5,086 nucleotides of DNA from Pseudomonadota bacterium (GTDB lineage Bacteria; Pseudomonadota; Alphaproteobacteria; Rhizobiales; Beijerinckiaceae). The stretch spans positions 1 to 5,086 of the forward strand of contig JAEXUU010000123.1 in NCBI GenBank assembly GCA_023452965.1. The letters are read 5' to 3'. Shown here piece after piece: positions 1 through 5,086 of the stretch; position 1 is the first letter of the stretch, and each line of letters begins with the position of its first letter. A program made the position numbers and the translations under genes. The notes under the pieces are model-generated. The model was given only the letters and a program-made list of their open reading frames with translations, ran no database searches and was not told where the DNA came from.

Positions 1-1133
1 TCGAGATCCTGATGCCGACGATCCAGTCGGCCGATCTCTGGCGCGAGAGCGGGCGCTACGACGCCTATGGCAAGGAGATGCTGCGCATCAAGGACCGGCA
101 CGATCGCGAGATGCTCTACGGCCCGACCAACGAGGAGATGGTCACCGAGATCTTCCGATCCTACGTCAAGTCCTACAAGGACCTGCCGCTCAACCTCTAT
201 CATATCCAGTGGAAGTTCCGCGACGAGGTCCGCCCGCGCTTCGGCGTGATGCGCGGCCGTGAATTCCTGATGAAGGACGCCTATTCCTTCGATCTCGACC
301 AGGCCGGCGCGCGCCATGCCTATAACCGGATGTTCACCGCCTATCTGCGCACCTTCGCGCGGCTCGGCCTGAAGGCGATCCCGATGCGGGCCGACACCGG
401 CCCGATCGGCGGCGACCTGTCCCACGAGTTCATCGTGCTCGCCTCGACCGGCGAGAGCGAGGTCTTCTGCCATCAGGACTATCTCGGCTTCGAGACGCCG
501 TCGGCTGACACCGATTTCGACAGCGTTGCCGGGCTGCAGGGCGTCGTCGACAAGTGGACGAGCCTCTACGCCGCCACCGAGGAGATGCACGACAAGGCGG
601 CCTTCGACGCCATTGCGGCCGACAAGCAGGTTTCGGCCCGCGGCATCGAGGTCGGCCACATCTTCTATTTCGGCACCAAATATTCCGAGCCGATGGGCGC
701 GACGGTCGCCGGCCCGGACGGGCGCGAGACGCCGGTCCATATGGGCTCCTACGGCATCGGCCCGAGCCGGCTCGTCGCGGCGCTGATCGAGGCCGGCCAT
801 GACGACGCCGGCATCGTCTGGCCCGACGAGATCGCGCCCTTCGACATCGCGATCCTCAACCTGAAGACCGGCGATGCCGCGACCGACGCCGCCTGCGAGC
901 AGCTCTACAAGGGCCTCGCCGCCAAGGGCTACGACATGCTCTATGACGACCGCGACGAACGGCCGGGCGGCAAGTTTGCCACTGCCGATCTGATCGGCAT
1001 GCCCTGGCAGGTGATCGTCGGGCCGAAATCCCTCGCCGAAGGCAAGGTCGAGCTGAAGCGGCGCGCCGGCGGCGAACGCGAGCTGGTTTCGCTGGAGGCG
1101 GCCCTGGCCCGCTTCCCCGGCAAGAGCGTGTGA
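1..1133 (+). CDS. proS: Prolyl-tRNA synthetase, 5'-truncated by the window edge
   Basis: Class II aminoacyl-tRNA synthetase that charges tRNA-Pro with proline in the cytoplasm. The frame is already open at base 3 and the residues before the Met at 12 (E-I-L) fit the family, so that Met is internal; roughly 65-70 N-terminal residues are missing. Counting from the Met at 12, the visible part holds the GPTNEE motif (37-42), class II motif 2 around [10 protein letters not shown] (69-78) continuing to [11 protein letters not shown], the [12 protein letters not shown] segment (129-140), and motif 3 GSYGIGPSR with its arginine at 253. The C-terminal HGTP anticodon-binding domain runs from about 277 to the end. 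Between about 146 and 215 there is only a short insertion where bacterial-type ProRS carries a YbaK-like editing domain of about 180 residues; this is the known short alphaproteobacterial form of about 440 residues. The stop at 1131-1133 lies 13 bases before the next gene, suggesting one operon with lolC/E and lolD. Identification is secure. Confidence 0.97.
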   Translation, partial: EILMPTIQSADLWRESGRYDAYGKEMLRIKDRHDREMLYGPTNEEMVTEIFRSYVKSYKDLPLNLYHIQWKFRDEVRPRFGVMRGREFLMKDAYSFDLDQAGARHAYNRMFTAYLRTFARLGLKAIPMRADTGPIGGDLSHEFIVLASTGESEVFCHQDYLGFETPSADTDFDSVAGLQGVVDKWTSLYAATEEMHDKAAFDAIAADKQVSARGIEVGHIFYFGTKYSEPMGATVAGPDGRETPVHMGSYGIGPSRLVAALIEAGHDDAGIVWPDEIAPFDIAILNLKTGDAATDAACEQLYKGLAAKGYDMLYDDRDERPGGKFATADLIGMPWQVIVGPKSLAEGKVELKRRAGGERELVSLEAALARFPGKSV

Positions 1134-1146
1134 GCGGGGCGCGGCG

Positions 1147-2445
1147 ATGAGCATGGCCAGCGAGGCGCCTCCTGCTGCAGCGGCGCCCACCGGCACGAAG
1201 CCCTTTGCCGGCTTCGAATGGTTGCTCGCCGGACGCTATCTGCGCACGCGCCGCCGCGAAGGCTTCGTCTCGGTCATCGCCGGCTTCTCGTTCCTCGGCA
1301 TCCTGCTCGGCGTCGCCACGCTGATCATCGTGATGTCGGTGATGAACGGCTTCCGCAAGGAGCTGCTGGAGAAGATCGTCGGCGTCAACGGCCACATCTT
1401 CGCCACCCCGATCGATCGGCCGCTCGACGATTACGAGGCGGTGGCGCAGCGGCTGCGCAAGGTGCCCGGCATCAAGTTCGCGATCCCGCTGGTCGAGGGG
1501 CAGGCGTTGGCCTCCTCGCAGGTCGGCAATGGCGGCGTGCTGGTGCGCGGCATCTCGGAGGAGGACATCAAGTCGATCCCCTTCGTCGCCAACAACATCA
1601 AGCAGGGCACGCTCGACGGTTTCGGGGCGTCCGGCGGCGTCGCCATCGGCCGGCGGCTCGCAGGCTCGCTCGGCCTGCAGGCCGGCGACACCATCACCAT
1701 CGTCACGCCGCGCGGGGCTTCGACGCCCTTCGGCACGGCGCCGCGGATCAAGGCCTATCCGATCACGGCGATCTTCGAGATCGGCATGTCGGAGTTCGAC
1801 GCCTCCTTCGTCTTCATGCCGCTCGGCGAGAGCCAGGCCTATTTCAACCGCGACGGTGACGTGAACGTCATCGAGATCTTCATCGACAATCCCGACCAGA
1901 CACAGGCGGTGCGCGATGCGATCGAGGCAGATGCGCCGCGCCCGCTCGTGCTGTCCGACTGGCGCCAGCGCAACCGAACCTTCTTCAACGCGCTCGAGGT
2001 CGAGCGCAATGTGATGTTCATCATCCTGACGCTGATCGTGCTGGTCGCGACCCTCAACATCGTTTCCGGCCTGATCATGCTGGTGAAGGACAAGACCGAG
2101 GACATCGCGATCATGCGCACCATGGGCGCCTCGCGCGGCACGGTCCTCCGGGTTTTCCTGATCACGGGGGCGGCGATCGGCGTCTTCGGCACCATAGCCG
2201 GCTTCATCCTGGGCGTAGTCTTCGCCAAGAACATCCAGACCATCAACAAGGGGCTGAGCAGCCTGCTGGGCGTCAATCCCTGGGACCCGACGGTGCGCTT
2301 CCTCAGCGACATTCCCTCGGTGATCGACTGGCGCGAAGTCGCCGTCGTCGTGGTGATGACGCTCGTCCTGTCGCTGCTGGCGACGCTCTATCCGGCCTGG
2401 AAGGCGGCGCGGCTCGACCCCGTCAAAGCCTTGCGGATGGGCTGA
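1147..2445 (+). CDS. lolC: Lipoprotein-releasing ABC transporter permease, LolC/LolE family (LolF-like)
   Basis: Inner-membrane subunit of the Lol complex, which pulls mature outer-membrane lipoproteins out of the inner membrane and passes them to the periplasmic chaperone LolA. The 432-residue length and four-TM layout fit the family: TM1 about 44-66, a large periplasmic domain about 68-285, TM2 about 289-312, TM3 about 334-360 and TM4 about 397-415. Family signatures are [10 protein letters not shown] after TM1 (64-73), the cytoplasmic coupling segment [15 protein letters not shown] after TM2 (315-329), and the tail [16 protein letters not shown] (415-430). The loop at about 188-200 (PRGASTPFG and following) corresponds to the LolA-binding Hook of E. 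coli LolC. Only one permease gene is seen beside lolD, as expected for an alphaproteobacterial homodimeric LolF arrangement, so the LolC label is a family label. The start at 1147 has a weak GAGCGGGG-like ribosome site; a Met two codons later (1153) is an alternative. Confidence 0.93.
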   Translation: MSMASEAPPAAAAPTGTKPFAGFEWLLAGRYLRTRRREGFVSVIAGFSFLGILLGVATLIIVMSVMNGFRKELLEKIVGVNGHIFATPIDRPLDDYEAVAQRLRKVPGIKFAIPLVEGQALASSQVGNGGVLVRGISEEDIKSIPFVANNIKQGTLDGFGASGGVAIGRRLAGSLGLQAGDTITIVTPRGASTPFGTAPRIKAYPITAIFEIGMSEFDASFVFMPLGESQAYFNRDGDVNVIEIFIDNPDQTQAVRDAIEADAPRPLVLSDWRQRNRTFFNALEVERNVMFIILTLIVLVATLNIVSGLIMLVKDKTEDIAIMRTMGASRGTVLRVFLITGAAIGVFGTIAGFILGVVFAKNIQTINKGLSSLLGVNPWDPTVRFLSDIPSVIDWREVAVVVVMTLVLSLLATLYPAWKAARLDPVKALRMG

Positions 2446-2449
2446 GGAG
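2444..2449 (+). promoter_or_regulatory. Ribosome binding site of lolD
   Basis: GAGGAG overlaps the lolC/E stop codon and ends 10 bases before the lolD ATG. A second purine-rich match, AGAAGG at 2451-2456, lies only 3 bases from the ATG. This placement fixes the 2460 start and suggests translational coupling of permease and ATPase. Confidence 0.6.
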
Positions 2450-2459
2450 CAGAAGGCTG

Positions 2460-3149
2460 ATGGCAACCGAAACCCCCGCGCTCTTCCTCTCGCAGATCGA
2501 GCGCTTCTATCCGCAGACCGATGGGCCGCTGGAGATCCTGCGCAAGGCCGATTTCGCGATCTGGCCCGGCGAGATGGTGGCGCTCGTGGCGCCGAGCGGG
2601 ACCGGCAAGTCGACCTTGCTCCACGTCGCCGGCCTGCTGGAGAGCCCCGATGCCGGCGAAGTCTTCGTCGGCGGCATTGCGACCTCGCAGCTCGACGACA
2701 AGGACCTGACCCGGCTGCGGCGGACCGAGATCGGATTCGTCTACCAGTTCCACCACCTCCTGCCCGAATTCACCGCGCTGGAGAACGTCGTGCTGCCGCA
2801 GCGCATTCGCGGCCTCGGCAAGCAGGAGGCGTCCGAGCGGGCGACGGAGCTGCTGACCTTCCTCGGGCTGGGGGACCGGCTGGACCATCTGCCGAGCGAA
2901 TTGTCGGGCGGCGAGCAGCAGCGCGTCGCCATCGGCCGCGCCGTCGCCAACGCGCCGCGCCTGCTCCTGGCCGACGAGCCGACCGGCAATCTCGACCCGC
3001 ACACCTCGCTGCACGTGTTCGGCACGCTGGTGGCGCTGGCCCGGGCCTCCGGGCTAGCGGCGCTGATCGCGACGCATAATCTCGATCTGGCCTATCGCAT
3101 GGACCGGCGCGTCACCATTCGCGAGGGGCTGGTCGTCCCGCTCGACTGA
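2460..3149 (+). CDS. lolD: Lipoprotein-releasing ABC transporter ATP-binding protein LolD
   Basis: Cytoplasmic ATPase of the Lol complex; two copies bind the permease dimer and power lipoprotein release from the inner membrane. At 229 residues it has the normal LolD length, and all nucleotide-binding elements are visible: Walker [10 protein letters not shown] (44-52, Lys50), Q-loop glutamine at 96 in [21 protein letters not shown] signature LSGGEQQR (148-155), Walker B LLLADEP (168-174) with catalytic Glu173, D-loop NLD (177-179) and H-loop His206. The [14 protein letters not shown] stretch is characteristic of the LolD/MacB/FtsE group, and the adjacent permease decides for LolD. The first P-loop position is Ala instead of the usual Gly, which I recall as common in alphaproteobacterial LolD and expect to be harmless. 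It starts 14 bases after the permease stop and is the last gene of the plus-strand cluster. Confidence 0.95.
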   Translation: MATETPALFLSQIERFYPQTDGPLEILRKADFAIWPGEMVALVAPSGTGKSTLLHVAGLLESPDAGEVFVGGIATSQLDDKDLTRLRRTEIGFVYQFHHLLPEFTALENVVLPQRIRGLGKQEASERATELLTFLGLGDRLDHLPSELSGGEQQRVAIGRAVANAPRLLLADEPTGNLDPHTSLHVFGTLVALARASGLAALIATHNLDLAYRMDRRVTIREGLVVPLD

Positions 3150-3160
3150 GGCCGGGCCTC
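3148..3160. terminator. Possible terminator hairpin at the lolD stop
   Basis: GAGGCC and GGCCTC flank a single G, a perfect inverted repeat beginning inside the lolD stop codon. It can fold as a 5 bp stem with a 3-base loop. No T-tract follows, so it is at best a Rho-independent-like pause or a Rho-dependent end. Confidence 0.3.
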
Positions 3161-3231
3161 GGGACCGCGCCGACCGGGTCGAGGCGACTTGACCGGCGTA
3201 TGCGCCGCACGTGCATGGCAGATTGCAGGAC

Positions 3232-3245
3232 CGCCCGGCCGGGCG
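3232..3245. repeat. 14-bp perfect palindrome in the lolD/transporter convergent region
   Basis: CGCCCGGCCGGGCG reads the same on both strands. It lies in the 135-base stretch between the two converging stop codons (3150-3284), in which I see no gene. It may contribute structure that ends transcription from either side. In GC-rich DNA such palindromes also arise by chance. Confidence 0.4.
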
Positions 3246-3248
3246 CCT

Positions 3249-3265
3249 GGTTCCGGTCCGGAACC
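3249..3265. terminator. Candidate bidirectional terminator hairpin between lolD and the DMT transporter gene
   Basis: GGTTCCGG (3249-3256) and CCGGAACC (3258-3265) form a perfect inverted repeat around one T; as RNA it gives a 7 bp stem with a 3-base loop in either direction. It lies 19 bases beyond the minus-strand transporter stop and about 100 bases beyond the lolD stop, the expected place for a shared terminator of converging genes. Neither strand shows a T-run after the stem, which lowers confidence. Confidence 0.4.
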
Positions 3266-3284
3266 GCGCGAGCCTTTGGCCGGG

Positions 3285-4238
3285 TCAGGACGACCTTGCT
3301 TTCCGGCGCGGCGCGACGACGATCAGGCCAGCGACGACGATCACCGCGATCCCGGCCCAGGTCGCCGGCGCCGGAAAGTCGCCGAACACCGCAAGGCCCA
3401 GAGCGGTCGCGCCGACCAGCTCGAGATAGACCAGCGGCGACAGCGTCGAGACCTGGGCGAAGCGGAAGGCGCTGATCGTCATCAGATTGCTGGCCGCCGA
3501 AACCAGACCCATGAGCAGGATCAGCATGAGGCCCTCGCGGTCGGGCACGCTCCATTGGAAGGCGACGAAGGGCGTCAGCATGGCGATGCCGAGGATCAGT
3601 TGCAGCGTCAGGGTCGATAGCGGCGAGGAGGCCTTCGCCGTGGCGCGCGTCATCACGAGATAGCAGGCCATCAGCGCTCCCGAGAGCAGCGCGATCAGCG
3701 TGCCGCTGCTGGTCTCGGCGCCCGGACGCACGACCAGCAGCGCACCGGCGAAGCCGAGCCCGACCGCCGCGAGGCGGCGCCAGTCGAGCCGCTCGCGCAG
3801 GATCACGGTCGCGAGCAGGGTCGCGATGATCGGGGCGATGAAATAGGCGCCGAGCGCATCGGCGAGCGGCACATGCTTGATGGCCATGAAGTACGAGGTC
3901 ATGGCGCCGACGAGGAAGGCGGTCCGGACGATCTGGGGCAGGAGCTGCCCACGCGCGACCAGCGGCTCGGGCGAACGCCACTGCGCGACGGCCACGATCG
4001 GAAGCAGGAAGCCGAGCGCCGCGACATAGCGGGCCCAGCTCAGGAAGACGGCCGAATGCGCGCCGCTGAGATATTTCGCGATCGCGTCGGAGCTCGGGAT
4101 GATCAGCATCGATCCTGCCATCAGCGCGATGCCGAGCGCCGTGTTGCGCCCGTGATCGGTCTGGCTCTTGCGGGCGCGCATCGTCGCGGCCGCCTCGTTC
4201 CCGGTTTCGCGCGCCCCGGTCTTCTGATGCGTATCCAT
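3285..4238 (-). CDS. DMT superfamily (EamA-type) 10-TM transporter
   Basis: Inner-membrane carrier of the drug/metabolite transporter superfamily, which generally exports metabolites, amino acids or drugs; the substrate cannot be read from the sequence. From the Met at 4238 the protein is 317 residues with about ten hydrophobic helices in two EamA repeats, about 35-171 and 180-312. The first repeat contains the family pattern VPLADALGAYFIAP followed by helix and RERL (123-151), and the second its counterpart (STLSPLVYLELVGA, then FGDFPAPATW). The tail APRRKARSS is basic and cytoplasmic. Start choice is uncertain: 4238 has no clear ribosome site, whereas an internal Met at 4181 (298 residues, closer to the usual 290-300) has GAGG about 11 bases upstream. 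The frame stays open far upstream to about 4985, but that part is antisense to other genes and not protein-like. The gene converges on lolD and diverges from the small gene at 4449, so it is its own transcription unit. It appears inserted into an otherwise conserved lolD-dnaE neighbourhood. Confidence 0.88.
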   Translation of the reverse strand: MDTHQKTGARETGNEAAATMRARKSQTDHGRNTALGIALMAGSMLIIPSSDAIAKYLSGAHSAVFLSWARYVAALGFLLPIVAVAQWRSPEPLVARGQLLPQIVRTAFLVGAMTSYFMAIKHVPLADALGAYFIAPIIATLLATVILRERLDWRRLAAVGLGFAGALLVVRPGAETSSGTLIALLSGALMACYLVMTRATAKASSPLSTLTLQLILGIAMLTPFVAFQWSVPDREGLMLILLMGLVSAASNLMTISAFRFAQVSTLSPLVYLELVGATALGLAVFGDFPAPATWAGIAVIVVAGLIVVAPRRKARSS

Positions 4239-4322
4239 AAGCGGGGGTCCCGGCCGGCTCGGCTCCGCGGTCACGGGTGCGAAGCCGTGCCGGCTTGGCG
4301 TGGAGCTGTCTTCGGCGCAAGT

Positions 4323-4362
4323 CTGTCGAAGCTGAAGAAAGGTTTTGTTAACCGCTGTCGAA
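4323..4362. repeat. Pair of CTGTCGAA direct repeats in the divergent intergenic region
   Basis: CTGTCGAA occurs at 4323-4330 and again at 4355-4362, with starts 32 bases apart, close to three helical turns. Between them lies a small inverted repeat GGTT-N5-AACC (4341-4353). The region 4239-4392 contains no gene that I can support. The repeats could be an operator for the minus-strand transporter gene, whose promoter must lie in this area, but I found no convincing -35/-10 pair for it. Assignment is tentative. Confidence 0.3.
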
Positions 4363-4392
4363 TGCGAGGCGGATGGAACTAACCTATCGGCA

Positions 4393-4420
4393 TTGACGAG
4401 AACAAAATAGGAACTTATCT
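4393..4420 (+). promoter_or_regulatory. Sigma70-type promoter of the small membrane-protein gene
   Basis: TTGACG at 4393-4398 is a near-consensus -35. After a 16-base spacer, TTATCT (4415-4420) serves as -10. Aligned to the rhizobial housekeeping consensus CTTGAC-N17-CTATAT it matches 5 of 6 at the -35 and 4 of 6 at the -10. The predicted transcript would start near 4427 and have a leader of about 20 bases. The region is clearly more AT-rich than the flanking genes. Both hexamers abut or lie between LexA half-sites, so bound repressor should block polymerase directly. Confidence 0.6.
4400..4414 (+). promoter_or_regulatory. LexA (SOS) box 1, GAAC-N7-GAAC
   Basis: GAAC at 4400-4403 and 4411-4414 are separated by exactly seven bases with an A-rich spacer (AAAATAG). 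This is an exact match to the direct-repeat LexA operator described for alphaproteobacteria such as Rhodobacter, Sinorhizobium and Caulobacter (GTTC-N7-GTTC on the other strand). It fills the spacer between the -35 and -10 of the promoter at 4393-4420, a classic repressing position. Confidence 0.8.
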
Positions 4421-4435
4421 GAACATAGATCGAAC
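4421..4435 (+). promoter_or_regulatory. LexA (SOS) box 2, GAAC-N7-GAAC
   Basis: A second exact GAAC-N7-GAAC (half-sites 4421-4424 and 4432-4435, spacer ATAGATC) begins 21 bases after box 1, two helical turns, so both repressor dimers would sit on the same DNA face. It covers the predicted transcription start and ends one base before the Shine-Dalgarno sequence. Two exact boxes in tandem are very unlikely by chance. Confidence 0.78.
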
Positions 4436-4436
4436 G

Positions 4437-4442
4437 AAGGAG
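4437..4442 (+). promoter_or_regulatory. Strong Shine-Dalgarno sequence of the 36-residue gene
   Basis: AAGGAG lies six bases before the ATG at 4449. It is the best ribosome binding site in the window and the main evidence that such a short frame is translated. Confidence 0.8.
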
Positions 4443-4448
4443 ATCGAC

Positions 4449-4559
4449 ATGCTGATCGCTCGCAAGCTGATGGCCGGCGCCGCCGAGTTTTTCGCCCTGG
4501 CGCTGTTCGTCGGAATGATCTGGGTCTGGGCTGCGCTCGCCGCCGCTCCTGGCGTCTGA
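4449..4559 (+). CDS. Small single-pass membrane protein (36 aa), putative SOS-induced peptide
   Basis: I do not recognise this protein by sequence. It has a short basic N-terminus (MLIARKLMAG, Arg5 and Lys6), one acidic residue (Glu13), one hydrophobic helix about 14-33 rich in Phe, Ala and Trp (including IWVWAAL at 24-30), and ends Pro-Gly-Val. By the positive-inside rule the N-terminus is cytoplasmic and the C-terminus periplasmic. There is no lipobox or clear signal cleavage site. Support for a real gene is the strong AAGGAG site, a near-consensus promoter, two exact LexA boxes over that promoter, and a hairpin 11 bases after the stop. The layout suggests a DNA-damage-induced, monocistronic inner-membrane peptide. 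A known alphaproteobacterial example of that class is Caulobacter SidA (29 residues), which inhibits division through FtsW/FtsN; a similar role is inferred from regulation, size and topology only. Alternatives are a type I toxin-like peptide or a regulator of another membrane complex. Confidence 0.75.
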   Translation: MLIARKLMAGAAEFFALALFVGMIWVWAALAAAPGV

Positions 4560-4570
4560 GAAGGTTGATG

Positions 4571-4602
4571 GCGTGCCTCGCGGCCACGGCCGCGCGGCAT
4601 GC
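4571..4602 (+). terminator. GC-rich hairpin after the 36-residue gene
   Basis: Arms 4571-4577 and 4596-4602 (GCGTGCC with GGCATGC, one G-U pair) and inner arms 4579-4585 and 4588-4594 (CGCGGCC with GGCCGCG) form a stem of 14 pairs interrupted by one T/C mismatch, with a tight loop. It starts 11 bases after the stop at 4557-4559. No T-run follows, so it may be a partial terminator, pause or mRNA-stabilising structure that separates the peptide gene from dnaE. Confidence 0.5.
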
Positions 4603-4636
4603 GCCAGGCGTCCACAGGCCCGGCCCCGGCAGCGTC

Positions 4637-4665
4637 TCGACCCCGGCGCGGCGCTGCGCGATAAC
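4637..4665 (+). promoter_or_regulatory. Weak candidate promoter for dnaE
   Basis: TCGACC (4637-4642) and GATAAC (4660-4665) each match four of six consensus bases with a 17-base spacer. The predicted start near 4672 would leave a leader of only about ten bases, starting in the Shine-Dalgarno sequence. It is the best pair seen in the 123-base gap before dnaE, but in GC-rich DNA this is weak evidence. Confidence 0.25.
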
Positions 4666-4671
4666 CCGCCC

Positions 4672-4678
4672 GAGAGGG
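4672..4678 (+). promoter_or_regulatory. Ribosome binding site of dnaE
   Basis: GAGAGGG lies four bases before the ATG at 4683 and supports that start codon. Confidence 0.55.
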
Positions 4679-4682
4679 CATC

Positions 4683-5086
4683 ATGACCGACCGGAAGAAC
4701 GATTCGCAGGTTGAGGACGAGGTCGGATTCGTCCACCTCCACGTCCATTCGAGCTATTCCCTGCTCGAAGGCGCGATCCAGGTCGGCGCGCTTGCCAAGC
4801 TCGCGGCCGGCGACGGTCAGCCGGCGATGGCGCTGACCGACACCAACAACCTGTTCGGTGCGCTGGAATTTTCCGAGAAGCTGGCGGGCGTAGGCGTGCA
4901 GCCGATCGCCGGCGTGCAGCTCGGCGTCGATTTCGGTGACGACGAGACGGGTGGCCGCAAGCCCGTCCAGCCGGTGATCGGCCATCTCGTCTTGCTCGCC
5001 ATGAACGAGGCGGGCTACGGCAACCTGATGAAACTGGTGAGCCAGGCTTGCCTCGCCGCCGGCACCGGCCAGCCCGTGGTGACTAT
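4683..5086 (+). CDS. dnaE: DNA polymerase III alpha subunit, N-terminal part (3'-truncated by the window edge)
   Basis: Catalytic subunit of the replicative polymerase. The 134 complete codons visible cover the start of the N-terminal PHP domain out of a protein usually of about 1,150-1,190 residues; the polymerase active site lies outside the window. After a charged leader of about 14 residues comes FVHLHVHSSYSLLEGAIQV (16-34), with an intact HxH at 18, 20 and 22, then ALTDTNNLFGALEF, and further on GHLVLLAMNEAGYGNLMKLVS. These are DnaE1 features; the mutagenic DnaE2/ImuC begins differently (typically ELHVTSNFSFLRGAS). The second PHP motif reads TDTNN where metal-binding PHP domains have TDHGN, so the domain is probably not a full nuclease. 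The start follows GAGAGGG. It lies 123 bases after the LexA-controlled small gene, with a strong hairpin between, and I recall it following lolD in related genomes. Confidence 0.95.
   Translation, partial: MTDRKNDSQVEDEVGFVHLHVHSSYSLLEGAIQVGALAKLAAGDGQPAMALTDTNNLFGALEFSEKLAGVGVQPIAGVQLGVDFGDDETGGRKPVQPVIGHLVLLAMNEAGYGNLMKLVSQACLAAGTGQPVVT

Noticed and set aside
856..2466. 536-codon open frame on the minus strand
   Set aside because: It is antisense to proS and lolC/E, is full of Arg, Asp, His and Gln in a composition typical of reverse-frame translation of GC-rich genes, and has no recognisable domain.
2388..3014. 208-codon minus-strand frame over lolD
   Set aside because: Antisense shadow of lolD with low-complexity composition; no ribosome site or domain.
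3250..3264. GTTC-N7-GAAC as a third LexA box
   Set aside because: The half-sites are inverted, whereas the alphaproteobacterial operator is a direct repeat. It lies between converging stop codons and is better explained as a terminator-like hairpin.
3189..3620. 143-codon plus-strand frame after lolD
   Set aside because: Mostly antisense to the transporter gene and rich in Arg, Gln, Asp and His, as expected for a reverse-frame shadow.
3112..4320. 402-codon minus-strand frame overlapping the transporter
   Set aside because: It is a shifted frame of the DMT gene on the same strand, Arg/Ala/Pro-rich with no hydrophobic helices, while the other frame gives a clean 10-TM protein.
4383..4411. CCTAT / ATAGG inverted repeat flanking the -35
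   Set aside because: Only five bases per arm with a 19-base gap, likely by chance in AT-rich promoter DNA; the LexA boxes explain the region better.
4384..4587. 67-codon minus-strand frame over the small gene
   Set aside because: It runs through the promoter and LexA boxes, is Arg-rich, and has no ribosome site; the plus-strand 36-codon gene has all expression signals.
4239..4985. N-terminal extension of the transporter frame to a Met near 4985
   Set aside because: The extension is antisense to dnaE and to the small gene, crosses the promoter and LexA boxes, and is unlike any transporter N-terminus. The starts at 4238 or 4181 fit family length.
1..5086. CRISPR arrays, tRNA or rRNA genes, insertion sequences
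   Set aside because: I saw no spaced repeat array, cloverleaf, transposase-like protein or terminal inverted repeats in the window.

Overview
The window looks like chromosomal core sequence from a high-GC alphaproteobacterium, most likely a member of the Hyphomicrobiales (Rhizobiales). This rests on the short prolyl-tRNA synthetase without a full editing insertion, the single LolC/E-type permease paired with LolD, the DnaE N-terminus, the order proS - lolC/E - lolD - dnaE that I recall from this order, and LexA operators of the alphaproteobacterial GAAC-N7-GAAC type. I cannot assign a genus from sequence alone.

Layout. Positions 1-1133 (+) hold the 3' part of proS. Thirteen bases later lolC/E (1147-2445, +) begins, followed after 14 bases by lolD (2460-3149, +). 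These three are tightly packed and probably co-transcribed; lolC/E and lolD together form the inner-membrane machine that extracts outer-membrane lipoproteins. Positions 3150-3284 are a convergent intergenic stretch with three GC-rich inverted repeats that may end transcription from both sides. A DMT/EamA-family 10-TM transporter follows on the minus strand (3285-4238).

Positions 4239-4448 are a divergent regulatory region and hold the most interesting signal. A sigma70-type promoter (-35 at 4393, -10 at 4415) is embedded in two exact copies of GAAC-N7-GAAC (4400-4414 and 4421-4435), the alphaproteobacterial LexA (SOS) box. The boxes lie exactly 21 bp apart, with the -10 hexamer between them. 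Immediately downstream, after a strong Shine-Dalgarno sequence, is a 36-codon gene (4449-4559, +) for a single-pass membrane protein. It is short enough to be missed by many annotation pipelines. A 7+7 bp GC-rich hairpin (4571-4602) follows its stop. The arrangement (LexA-controlled, monocistronic, tiny inner-membrane protein) resembles Caulobacter SidA, the SOS-induced 29-residue cell-division inhibitor. This is an analogy of architecture; I do not claim sequence homology.

From 4683 to the window edge is the start of dnaE, the replicative DNA polymerase III alpha subunit (134 full codons visible), whose PHP domain keeps the first histidine motif but has lost the usual histidine of the second. 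The putative SOS peptide gene therefore sits directly upstream of the replicative polymerase gene, raising the possibility of some SOS-dependent read-through into dnaE.
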